Assembly (NCBI RefSeq): GCF_011386835.1
Contig: NC_088792.1
Location: 221,677,894 to 221,741,893 of the forward strand
DNA length: 64,000 nucleotides
Reading direction: 5' to 3'
From: Chrysemys picta bellii
Taxonomy: Eukaryota; Chordata; Testudines; Emydidae
Below are positions 47,167 through 55,545 of the stretch, in pieces. Below the pieces are notes generated by a model. The model saw only the letters and a program-made list of their open reading frames with translations. It was not told the origin of the DNA and searched no databases. Made by a program: the position numbers and the translations under genes. Positions within the stretch are counted from its first letter, which is position 1; every line of letters starts with the position of its first letter.

Positions 47167-47391
47167 ACGGATCTGGGGGTCATAGTGGATCACTAGCTAA
47201 ATATGAGTCAACAGTGTAATGCTGTCGCAAAAAAAGCAAATATCATTCTGGAATGTATTAGCAGGAGTATTTTAAGCAAGACATGAGAAATAATTCTTCC
47301 CCTTTACTCCATGCTGATTAGGCCTCAACTGGAGTATTGTGTTCAGTTCTGGGCACCACATTTAAAGAAAGATGTGGACAAATTGGAGAAA

Positions 47392-47523
47392 TCCTGGAGC
47401 AGCGAACCGCGGCCACTGGGCGCCGCGATCAGCCGAACATGCAGACGCGGCAGGTAAACAAACCGTCCCGGCCCTCCAGGGGCTTTCTCTGCACAAGCAG
47501 CGGAACAAGTTTTGGAACCACTG
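47392..47523. mobile_element. hAT-type 3' end fragment replacing CR1-B sequence
   Basis: A GC-rich stretch starting TGGAGCAGCGAACCGCGG ends AAGTTTTGGAACCACTG, a typical hAT tip (reverse complement CAGTGGTTCCAAAACTT). CR1 text before it stops at TTGGAGAAATCC and resumes at GTCTAGATAATG, so several hundred CR1 bases are missing. The left tip of the element is absent. It is a partial insertion combined with a deletion. Confidence 0.6.
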
Positions 47524-47608
47524 GTCTAGATAATGCTGAGTCCTGCCTTGAGTGCAGGGAACTGGACTAAATGACCTCTAGAGGTCCCTTCCAGTTCTAT
47601 GATTCTAT

Positions 47609-47840
47609 GATCCTACATCCTGAGTGAGAAATCTAACCACTGGGCTAAAAGGTATGAGAGGCTCCTCCTCTAGTGACATTGTTTTTGGGGTGGAGGGCAC
47701 ATTTTGGTAGGCAGCCTCTGAGAACACCAACTGTATCAGGCCCCACAGGCCAGGTAGAGAGGGAATACCTAGACTGAGGATCTTTCCAGGGCTTAGGTGT
47801 GAGCTAGGCACCCCCATGCTGATAGGCAAATTTAAGATGC
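47609..47840 (-). repeat. tRNA-like SINE stretch, right half
   Basis: CTACATCCTGAGTGAG and ACCACTGGGCTAAAAGG (minus: TTTAGCCCAGTGGTTAGA, A-box-like) continue the SINE broken by CR1-B at 39717. GCAGCCTCTGAGAACACC and GGCTTAGGTGTGAGCTAGGC follow. It ends unclearly near 47840. Confidence 0.5.
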
Positions 47841-48483
47841 CGCAGGGTATGCCTAGCTACCCTTCTGTTTTTAGCTTGCTAGTTCTGATCGAACTAGCGC
47901 AGGTACATCTCTGCAAGCTGAAAACTACAACTCCAGGTCCAATTTAGGTATTTCACAGCAAAACTGTAGCCACCTAGGGTCTTTAAGGATCTATGGAGTC
48001 AGATGGCAGCTGAATGAAGGGGGTTGAGGATCTAAATTTTTGATTCAGATTCCTAAAGTGGCAGTTAGGTACCTAAATCCCTTTGTGCCTCATCCCTGAG
48101 TGTATTCATCTAGCAGATTTCAAAGCAAGCCATTAGAGGCTGATGGAAATCTGTCCTCCATATGAGGGCTGTACCATCAGTATGTGCATCAATATGTATA
48201 AATTAGTAGAGCTAGATGGGCAGCTATGGTAACTTGGGAGTTCCTTCTCTATGGCTGAAGCTTAGAAAGGGGTTTGGGCAGGTCCCCATTCCAAAAGCCA
48301 CTTTGCAAGGACTTTTCCAAAACAAAACAAAAAAAATCAACTTAAATCAGCCACCAAGCAAGGGAAATTTCAGCCTGAAAGATTAGTTTGTTAATCTTAT
48401 AAGCAATGAAAAAGGGGAAGATTATAAGTGTTAGGCACCCTCAACAATAGGTGTCACTACTCTGCCACCGATAATAACAATAT
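47841..48483. other. Unassigned DNA
   Basis: Nothing recognised beyond short phrases resembling old dispersed repeats (GTACCTAAATCCC near 48069). Confidence 0.45.
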
Positions 48484-49629
48484 ATACTTGTGATGCTCTG
48501 TACCTGGGAAGAACACCCTACACCCCCATGTTCATCTTTATAAAATGATAGTGTGGTATCCAATGCAAGGTTTGTCACGTTGGGTGTCTTCAGAAGGTTC
48601 TTGATGCACTGAGCATGTTTGTTATAGTAATGTTACAGTAATTGTTATAGTGATGTTATAGTAATGTTATAGGTTATAATTTCATGTATTAACTTATAAG
48701 GCTGAAAATGTATCCTCATAGCTTAAAGCAAGCCCGGACAAAAACTCTCCATAAGCAGAAGGGCAGTTCACACCTCGTCAGGATATGAATGGGACAAACC
48801 CAGCCCAGCCTCACAGGAACAATAGATGCTGGCCTAGGCAGCAACGAAAAATCTGTTAGACTCTCCAGTGAGTCACACCCCTTCCTTTGGTCAGTTTGGA
48901 ACTGCAATGAGGTAATGCTTACCTGACCCTGAAAGGGAGGAGGGTGGGGCAAAGCCAAGAGGGAAGAAACAACATGATAAAAGGGAGAGAGATATGCCAT
49001 GCTCTCTCTCTCTCTCTTCCACTTACATCTACAGACACCACCAGCACCCCCAAGCAACTGAAGCGCTGATCAAAGGGGAGAGCCTATCTGAAGAGCAACC
49101 AGCCAGACTGTGGTGAGAAGCATCTAAGTTTGTAAGGGCACTGAAAGTGTTAAGATCAGCTTAGAATGCATTTTGCTTTTATTTCATTTGACCAAATCTA
49201 ACTTGTTATGCTTTGATTTATAATCACTTAAAATCTATCTTTATAGTTAATAAATTTGCTTGTTTATTCTACCTGAAGCAGTGCGTTTGGTTTGAAGCGT
49301 GTCAGAGACTCCCTTTGGGATAACAAGCTTGGTACATATCAATTTCTTTGTTAAATTGACGAACTCATAAGTTTGCAGCATCCAGTGGGCATAACTGGGC
49401 ACTGCAAGATGGAGGTTCCTAGGGTTGTGTCTGGGACCATACATATTGGCTAGTGTCATTCCGCTGCACAATCCATGGAGCAGCTTACATGCCAGAGGCT
49501 GTGCGTGAACAGCCCAGGAGTGGGGGTTCTCACAGCAGAGCAAGGTAAGGCTGGCTCCCAGAGTCAAGAATTGGAGTGACCTAGCAGATCACCGGTCCAG
49601 ACAACACCAGAGGGGAACGTCACAATACT
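48484..49629 (+). mobile_element. Solo LTR (1136 bp) with perfect 5 bp duplication
   Basis: The LTR 48489-49624 starts TGTGATGCTCTGTACCTGG and ends GGGGAACGTCACA, with TGTGA/TCACA tips inverted. ATACT flanks it at 48484-48488 and 49625-49629 exactly. A TGATAAAAGGGA box (about 48974) and an AATAAA signal (about 49248) give plus orientation. No internal coding region adjoins, so internal recombination removed it. The length and 5 bp duplication fit an endogenous retrovirus or Gypsy-type LTR; the family is not determined. Confidence 0.85.
48621..48680. repeat. Short tandem repeat (GTTATAGTAAT units) in the LTR
   Basis: TGTTATAGTAATGTTACAG, TAATTGTTATAGTGATG and TTATAGTAATGTTATAGG are about four imperfect units of 14-15 bases. 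They lie in the left part of the LTR, before the TATA-like box, where enhancer repeats are often found. Confidence 0.65.
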
Positions 49630-50320
49630 TATGGTTATTTTATTTGAAACAAGCGCAGACATTCATATCTTTGTTTCGAGTATATTTTAGGAATTTAAAG
49701 CCATATGGGTGGTGGCATATTTTCAGTAAAAGTTGTAAAGTTCAATTTTTTTATCTCACACTTTGCCTTTCTTTTTTTCTAATGGACGATGTGTGTCAAA
49801 TTGATGGGTTAGATAAATAGCTAAATTCTACTGATCTAATATTGACAAGTCTCACATTGAGGTCAGATTCTGATGGAAAAGTTTCCCTGAATATGGACTA
49901 CAAGATTTGGCTCTGTAATTGGTATTCAAATTCAATCAGGCCTTCATTCTGCAGAGGCTTATGCATCTGCTTAACTTTATACACTGAATAGTCCCATTAT
50001 GCATGTGTGTCTTTGCAGGATCATGGTCTTAGGCTGCCCCACTTGTAGTGTCTGTATTTCCATTAATCTCTTCCCATAACTGGTAATTTAGGAAATATGC
50101 ACATGAATAGAAGTTGTATTCCTCATAAATCATGATCTTTCACTCACATTACAATGCATTCACATACTGTACTGTGCTTATAGCACGGTCATAACCACTC
50201 CAAGATATTTCAGAGTGCTATTTGATATTACTGCACAGTGAGGGCAAAAGGATGTAAGTTACAGAGGAGACAGATGATTTATACACAGTTTCATAACCAT
50301 TTTGTTGGCAAAGTGTAACA
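49630..50320. other. Unassigned DNA
   Basis: At about 49960-50035 a phrase (CTTATGCATCTGCTTAACTT, TTTGCAGGATCATGG) resembles an old dispersed repeat also glimpsed near 25890-25920. No coding motif. Confidence 0.45.
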
Positions 50321-50332
50321 TAGGGGCTAGGA

Positions 50333-50618
50333 AAACAACAAGGAGTCTGGTGGCACCTTAAAGACTAACAGATTTATTTGGGCATAAGCTTTCGTGAGTA
50401 AAAACCTCACTTCTTCGGATGCATAGAGTGAAAGTTACAGATGCAGGCATTATATACTGACACATGGAGAGCAGGGAGTTACTTCACAAGTGGAGAACCA
50501 GTGTTGACAGGGCCAATTCAATCAGGGTGGATGTAGTCCACTCCCAATAATAGATGAGGAGGTGTCAATTCCAAGAGAGGAAAAGCTGCTTCTGTAGTGA
50601 GCCAGCCACTCCCAGTCC
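50333..50618 (-). repeat. PLE terminal repeat, 3' copy
   Basis: One of two direct copies. It contains GGTGGCACCTTAAAGACTAA near the left edge, CACATGGAGAGCAGGGAG in the middle and CAGCCACTCCCAGTCC at the right edge. On minus it also carries the end of the coding frame of the ancestral element. Confidence 0.92.
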
Positions 50619-50783
50619 CTATTCAAGCCCAGATTAATGGTGTTGAATTTGCAAATGAATTTTAGTTCTGCTGTTTCTCTTTGAAGTCTGTTTCTGAAGT
50701 TTTTTTGTTCAATGATAGTGACTTTTAAATCTGTAATAGAATGATCAGGGAGATTGAAGTGTTCACTTACTGGCTTATGTATG
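50540..50783 (-). pseudogene. Displaced C-terminal part of the PLE endonuclease
   Basis: On minus, from 50783 leftwards, the text reads the missing tail: a SEHFNLP-type block, SITDLKVTIIEQKNFRNRLQ, RETAELKFICKFNTINLG and a W-rich end running into the terminal repeat. It was continuous with codon 820 of the 832-codon frame before the insertion at 50784-51160. The 12 bases GGCTTATGTATG are present on both sides, so excision of the insert and one duplicate would rejoin the two parts. Confidence 0.85.
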
Positions 50784-51095
50784 GTTTCAGAGTAGCAGCC
50801 GTGTTAGTCTGTATCCGCAAAAAGAAGAACAGGAGGACTTGTGGCACCTTAGAGACTAACAAATTTATTAGAGCATAAGCTTATGTTATGTCCTCCTGTT
50901 CTTCTTTTTGCGGATACAGACTAACACGGCTGCTACTCTGAAACCATACATAAGCCAGTAAGTGAACACTTCAATCTCCCTGATCATTCTATTACAGATT
51001 TAAAAGTCACTATCATTGAACAAAAAAACTTCAGAAACAGACTTCAAAGAGAAACAGCAGAACTAAAATTCATTTGCAAATTCAACACCATTAAT
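50633..51095. repeat. 206 bp inverted repeat, apparently perfect, 51 base loop
   Basis: Arms 50633-50838 and 50890-51095 are exact reverse complements as far as I can check by eye, around a 51 base loop (50839-50889). The left arm consists of 151 bases of host PLE (50633-50783, including the target duplication) and 55 bases of the insert. The right arm copies that junction in reverse. This indicates a strand switch during integration, or an assembly or sequencing artefact. Confidence 0.88.
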
Positions 51096-51172
51096 TAGAG
51101 CTTATGCTCTAATAAATTTGTTAGTCTCTAAGGTGCCACAAGTCCTCCTGTTCTTCTTTTGGCTTATGTATG
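50772..51172. mobile_element. Nested Penelope-like insertion with fold-back structure
   Basis: The insert 50784-51160 (377 bp) is flanked by GGCTTATGTATG at 50772-50783 and 51161-51172, an exact 12 bp duplication. The left part is a PLE end in minus orientation (GTTTCAGAGTAGCAGCCG, then GGACTTGTGGCACCTTAGAG). The right part is plus orientation, ending CTCTAAGGTGCCACAAGTCC and CTCCTGTTCTTCTTTT. The middle (50890-51095) is the exact reverse complement of 50633-50838, which includes host element sequence outside the insert. The terminal family differs slightly from the host PLE. Confidence 0.88.
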
Positions 51173-53619
51173 TTACCATTCCTGATGTCCGATTTGTGTC
51201 CATTTATTCTTTTGCGGAGGGACTGTCCGGTTTGGCCAATGTACATGGCAGAGGGGCATTGCTGGCACATGATGGCATATATGACATTAGTGGATGTGCA
51301 GGTGAATGAGCCCCTGATGGTGTGGCTGATGTGGTTGGGTCCTCTGATGCTGTTGCCAGAGTAGATATGGGGACAGAGTAGGCAACGAGGTTTGCTACAG
51401 GGATAGGTTCCTGGGTTGGTGTTTATGTGGTGTGGTGTGTAGTTGCTGGTGAGTATTTGCTTCAGGTTGGGGGGTTGTCTGTAAGCGAGGACTGGCCTGC
51501 CTCCCAAGGTCTGTGAGAGTGAGGGATCATTTTCCAGGATAGGTTGTAGATCGTGGATAATGCGCTGGAGAGGTTTTAGCTGGGGGCTGTATGTGATGGC
51601 CAGTGGTGTTCTGTTATTGTCCTTGTTGGGCCTGTCTTGCAGTAGGTGATTTCTGGGTACCCGTCTTGCTCTGTCAATCTGTTTCCTCACTTCCCCAGGT
51701 GGGTATTGTAGTTTTACGAATGCTTGATAAAGATCTTGTAGGTGTTTGTCTCTGTCTGAGGGGTTGGAGCAAATTCGGTTGTATCTTAGGGCTTGGCTGT
51801 AGACAATGGATCGTGTGATGTGTCTTGGATGGAAGCTGGAGGCATGTAGGTACGTATAGCGGTCAGTAGGTTTCCGGTATAGGGTGGTGTTTATGTGACC
51901 ATCAATTATTTGTACTGTAGTGTCCAGGAAGTGGATCTCTTGTGTGGACTGGTCCAGGCTGAGGTTGATGGTGGGGTGGAAATTGTTGAAGTCCAGGTGG
52001 AATTCTTCAAGGGCCTCCTTTCCGTGGGTCCATATGATGAAGATGTCATCAATATAGCGCAAGTAGAGGAGGGGCATTAGAGGACGAGATCTGAGGAAGC
52101 GTTGTTCTAAGTCAGCCATAAAAATGTTGGCATACTGTGGGGCCATGCGAGTACCCATAGCAGTGCCACTGACTTGAAGGTATAAGTTGTCCCCAAATCT
52201 GAAGTGGTTATGGGTGAGGACAAAAAGCTGAGAAAGCTCAGCCACCAGGCTTGCTGTGGCCTCATCAGGAATACTGTTCCTGACAGCTTGTAGTCCATCC
52301 TCATGTGGAATATTGGTATAAAGTGCTTCTACATCCATGGTGGCCAGGATGGTGTTTTCAGGAAGAACATCAATGCATTGTAGTTTCCTCAGGAAGTCGG
52401 TGGTGTCTCGAAGATAGCTGGGAGTGCTGGTAGCGTAGGGTCTGAGGAGAGAGTCCAAATAGCCAGATAATCCTGCTGTCAGAGTGCCAATGCCTGAGAT
52501 GATGGGGCGTCCAGGGTTTCCGGGTTTATGGATCTTGGGTAGCAGATAGAATACCCCTGGTCGGGGTTCTGCGGGTGTGTCCATGTAGATTTGTTCCCGT
52601 ACTGTAGCTGAGAGTTTCTTGAGCAGATGGTGTAGTTTCTTTTGGTATTCCTCAGTGGGATCAGAGGATAGTGGCCTGTAGAATGTGGTCTTGGAGAGTT
52701 GCCTGGCAGCCTCCTGTTCATAATCTGACCTGTTCATTATGACTACAGCACCTCCTTTGTCAGCCCCTTTGATGATAATGTCAGAGTTGTTTCTGAGGCT
52801 GTGGATGGCATTGCGTTCTGTACTGCTGAGGTTATGGGACAAGTGATGTTGTTTGTCCACAATTTCAGCCTGTGCACGTCTGCGGAAACACTCTATGTAG
52901 AGGTCCAGTCTGTCATTTCGACCGTCGGGAGGAGTCCACGCAGAGTTCTTCTTCTTGTAGTGTTGGTAGGAGGGTTCCTGTGGGTCAGTGCACTGTTCAG
53001 TGGTGCGTTGAAAATATTCCTTGAGTCGGAGACGACGAAAGTAGGCTTCCAGATCACCGCAGAACTGTATCATGTTCGTGGGGATGGTGGGACAGAAAGA
53101 GAGTCCCCGAGATAGGACAGACTCTTCTGCTGGGCTAAGTGTGTGGTTGGAAAGATTGACAATGTTGTTAGATGAGTTGAGGGTACCATTGTTATAGCCC
53201 CCAGTAGCAGGTATTAGTTTAGATAGCTTACAGTCCTTTTTCCTCTGTAGAGAAGTGAAGTGTGCATTGTAAATGGCTTGTCTCATTTTTGTAAAGTCCA
53301 GCCACGTGGAAGTTTGTGTAGAAGGCTGGTATTGTATGAGAGTCTCCAGTTCTGAGAGCTCATTCTTGATCTTCTCCTGTCTGCTGTACAGGATGCTGAT
53401 CAGGTGGTTCCTCAGTTTCTTTGAGAGTGTGTGGCACAGTCTCTCACCATACTCAGTGTAGTATGTTGATTGCAATGGATTTTTCACCTTCAGTCCTTTT
53501 GGTATGATGTCCATCTGTTTGCATTTGGAGAGGAAGATGATGTCTGTCTGTATCTGTGCAAGTTTTTTGTTGAGGTTGATGGATTTCCACTCCATACGGC
53601 TAAATTTAGTGCCTTGCAT
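51121..53619 (-). CDS. Penelope-like reverse transcriptase/GIY-YIG endonuclease, 832 codons, C-terminus altered
   Basis: A single open frame of a retroelement enzyme that nicks DNA and copies its RNA there. From the start (ATG in ACACCATGC), residues 1-280 are the N-terminal part. RT follows with GADKGGAVV (about 285-293), PGVFYLLPKIHKPGNPGRP (354-372), motif A ATMDVEALYTNIP (Asp 429), motif B SGTAMGTRMAPQYAN (484-498) and motif C YIDD (522-525). Then come a Cys-rich linker CX4CX2C (741-749) and GIY-YIG (about 779-812; MYIGQTGQSLRKR at 792-804). After KP at 820 the frame enters a nested PLE insertion, reads 12 foreign residues and stops at 51121. The ancestral tail with EHFN and QKNFR...RETAEL is thus lost, so the RT core looks intact but the endonuclease is probably incomplete. 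Confidence 0.93.
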   Translation of the reverse strand: MQGTKFSRMEWKSINLNKKLAQIQTDIIFLSKCKQMDIIPKGLKVKNPLQSTYYTEYGERLCHTLSKKLRNHLISILYSRQEKIKNELSELETLIQYQPSTQTSTWLDFTKMRQAIYNAHFTSLQRKKDCKLSKLIPATGGYNNGTLNSSNNIVNLSNHTLSPAEESVLSRGLSFCPTIPTNMIQFCGDLEAYFRRLRLKEYFQRTTEQCTDPQEPSYQHYKKKNSAWTPPDGRNDRLDLYIECFRRRAQAEIVDKQHHLSHNLSSTERNAIHSLRNNSDIIIKGADKGGAVVIMNRSDYEQEAARQLSKTTFYRPLSSDPTEEYQKKLHHLLKKLSATVREQIYMDTPAEPRPGVFYLLPKIHKPGNPGRPIISGIGTLTAGLSGYLDSLLRPYATSTPSYLRDTTDFLRKLQCIDVLPENTILATMDVEALYTNIPHEDGLQAVRNSIPDEATASLVAELSQLFVLTHNHFRFGDNLYLQVSGTAMGTRMAPQYANIFMADLEQRFLRSRPLMPLLYLRYIDDIFIIWTHGKEALEEFHLDFNNFHPTINLSLDQSTQEIHFLDTTVQIIDGHINTTLYRKPTDRYTYLHASSFHPRHITRSIVYSQALRYNRICSNPSDRDKHLQDLYQAFVKLQYPPGEVRKQIDRARRVPRNHLLQDRPNKDNNRTPLAITYSPQLKPLQRIIHDLQPILENDPSLSQTLGGRPVLAYRQPPNLKQILTSNYTPHHINTNPGTYPCSKPRCLLCPHIYSGNSIRGPNHISHTIRGSFTCTSTNVIYAIMCQQCPSAMYIGQTGQSLRKRINGHKSDIRNGNIHKPKEEQEDLWHLRD

Positions 53620-53663
53620 GGTGTCAAGTATAAGGGGGTAGCCGTGTTAGTCTGTATCTACAA

Positions 53664-53949
53664 AAACAACAAGGAGTCTGGTGGCACCTTAAAGACTAAC
53701 AGATTTATTTGGGCATAAGCTTTCGTGAGTAAAAACCTCACTTCTTTGGATGCATAGAGTGAAAGTTACAGATGCAGGCATTATATACTGACACATGGAG
53801 AGCAGGGAGTTACTTCACAAGTGGAGAACCAGTGTTGACAGGGCCAATTCAATCAGGGTGGATGTAGTCCACTCCCAATAATAGATGAGGAGGTGTCAAT
53901 TCCAAGAGAGGAAAAGCTGCTTCTGTAGTGAGCCAGCCACTCCCAGTCC
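53664..53949 (-). repeat. PLE terminal repeat, 5' copy
   Basis: Differs from 50333-50618 at one position. It lies upstream of the ATG at 53619, with a 44 base joint (53620-53663) that contains GCCGTGTTAGTCTGTATC, a segment otherwise found at PLE ends. It probably carries the promoter in this type of element; no promoter motif can be pointed out. Confidence 0.9.
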
Positions 53950-53961
53950 TAGGGGCTAGGA

Positions 53962-54262
53962 GTTAATGGACTTGTTAGACATTTGTAAATCTGAGTATAA
54001 ATTCTTAGCTTCAAATCATTCCTGCTGTGGAAGGGTCATATTTAAAAAACAAACAAACAAACAACACTAATGTAATCAATGTTCAAGAAGCTGTCTCCTT
54101 ATGGTTGGAATAATATACATTAAGACAGATATGTATTACACTGTAAAATTTTGACTTAACATTGTGTGTGATTAAATCTTGCCTTGGTCAATTGGCTACT
54201 AAAGCATAGAAGACTCAGGATGTATCCAGTCTGTCTATGAATAAACTAACTGCTTCTGTTAT
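53962..54262. other. Unassigned DNA
   Basis: An (AAAC)n run lies at about 54044-54064. Nothing else recognised. Confidence 0.5.
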
Positions 54263-54511
54263 CATAGAATCATGGAAATGTAGAACAGGAAGGGAACTCA
54301 AGAGATCATCTAGTCCATTCCTGTTCCCCACATGCTGAAGGCATGATTGAGTATACCTAGATCATCCCTGACAGGTTAAGAACAAGTTAGACAAACACCT
54401 CTAATGACAAGGATTCCACAACCTCCATCAGAAGCCTATTCTAGTGCTTAACTATCCTTATAATTGGAAAGATTTTCCTAATATACAACCTAAACCTCCC
54501 TTGCTGCAAAC

Positions 54512-54809
54512 TAAGGCCTGGTCTACACGGAGGGTTGGGGGAGGAGGGGAAATCGATCTAAGTTACGCAACTTCAGCTACGTGAATAATGTAGCTGAAGT
54601 CAACGTACTTAGACCTACTGACCGCGGTGTCTTCACTGCGGTGAGTCAACTGCTGCCGCTCCCCCGTCAACTCTGCCTGTGCCTCTCGCAGCGGTGGAGT
54701 ACAGGAGTCGACCGGAGAGCGCTCGGGGGTCAATTTATTGCATCTAGACTACATGCGATAAATCAACCCCTGCTGGATTGATCCGGTGGGTAGTGTAGAC
54801 ATACCCTAA
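54512..54809 (+). mobile_element. PIF/Harbinger-type MITE, copy 3, inside CR1-D
   Basis: The element 54515-54806 has left end GGCCTGGTCTACACGG and right end GTGTAGACATACCC, with TAA on both sides (54512-54514, 54807-54809). The uninterrupted CR1 sequence shows only one TAA, which proves the 3 bp duplication. The interior has TTCAGCTACGTGAATAATGT...GCTGAAG and the CTCCCCCGTC, GAGTCGACCGG and GCGATAAAT modules in the same order as the 7135 copy. Confidence 0.92.
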
Positions 54810-54879
54810 GCCAATTACTTCTTCTTCTAACCTTAGTGGACCTGGAGAACAGTTGATCACTGTCCTCTTCATAACAACC

Positions 54880-54910
54880 TTTTATATATATATATATATA
54901 GATATATAAG
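54880..54910. repeat. (TA)n microsatellite in CR1-D
   Basis: TTTTATATATATATATATATAGATATATAAG: about ten TA units, simple sequence. Confidence 0.9.
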
Positions 54911-55143
54911 ACTTATAGCCCACTGCTGTCAGTTCTTTCATCATATATCAAGTTTCCTAAACCTTTTATCATTTTTGTTGCTCTCCTCTAGACTCTCTGC
55001 AGTTTGTCCACATCTTTAAGGTGAGGTGTCCAAACCGAAACACATTACTCCAGTTGAGGCCTCACCAGTGTCAAGTAGAGCAGAACAATTACCTCCCGTG
55101 CCTTACATACGATACTCCTTTTAATACATCCCAGAATAACATT

Positions 55144-55545
55144 TTATTTTTTTGCAAGAGCATCACATAGTTGACTTATGATCAATTTGTGATCCACTGT
55201 AACCTCCAGATCCTTTTCTGCAGTATTGCTGCCTAGCCATTTATTCCCTATTTTGTATTTGTGCATTTGATTTTTGCTTCCGACATGCTGTACTTTGCAC
55301 TTGTCTTTAATTAATGTTACTTCGTTGATTTCAGACCAATTCTCCCATTTATCAAGATCATTTTGAATTCTAATCCTGTCCTCCAAAGTGCTTGGAACCC
55401 GTCTCAGCTTGGTATGATCCACAAGTTGTGTAAATCTATTCTCCATTTGATCATCCAAGTGATTAATGAAAATATTGAACAATATCAGACCCAATACTGA
55501 CCTCTCTGGGATCCCATTCGATACATCCTCCCAATTTGACAGCAA
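55144..55545 (-). pseudogene. CR1-D reverse transcriptase fragment
   Basis: The 133-codon frame reads ERSVLGLILFNIFINHLDD, LVDHTKLRRVPSTLEDRI, NDLDKWENWSEIN, KCKVQHVGSKNQMHKYKIG and AEKDLEVTVDHKL. Motif C is VDHT, so the second Asp of the usual FADD is His. The sequence is more diverged than the 31 kb copy. It is inactive and 5'-truncated. Confidence 0.88.

Larger units (their letters stand above)
46132..47608 (+). mobile_element. CR1-B, right part (RT and 3' end)
   Basis: Continues CR1-B after the CR1-A insertion with AAAATGTGGAAATGGC and AATGATTTCTTTG. It runs through RT to the 3' tail AGGTCCCTTCCAGTTC and TATGATTCTATGATCC at about 47590-47612. Most of the C-terminal segment between about 47391 and 47524 is replaced by a foreign fragment. 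Confidence 0.88.
50321..53961 (-). mobile_element. Young Penelope-like element with 286 bp direct terminal repeats
   Basis: The element 50333-53949 is flanked by TAGGGGCTAGGA at 50321-50332 and 53950-53961, an exact 12 bp duplication. The terminal repeats 50333-50618 and 53664-53949 agree at 285 of 286 bases by eye (the difference is CTTCTTCGG versus CTTCTTTGG). Such direct repeats are the pseudo-LTRs known for Penelope elements. On minus, the order is repeat, short leader, 832-codon RT/endonuclease frame, repeat. The only large damage is a 377 bp nested insertion at 50784-51160. It is the least decayed autonomous element in the window. Confidence 0.92.
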
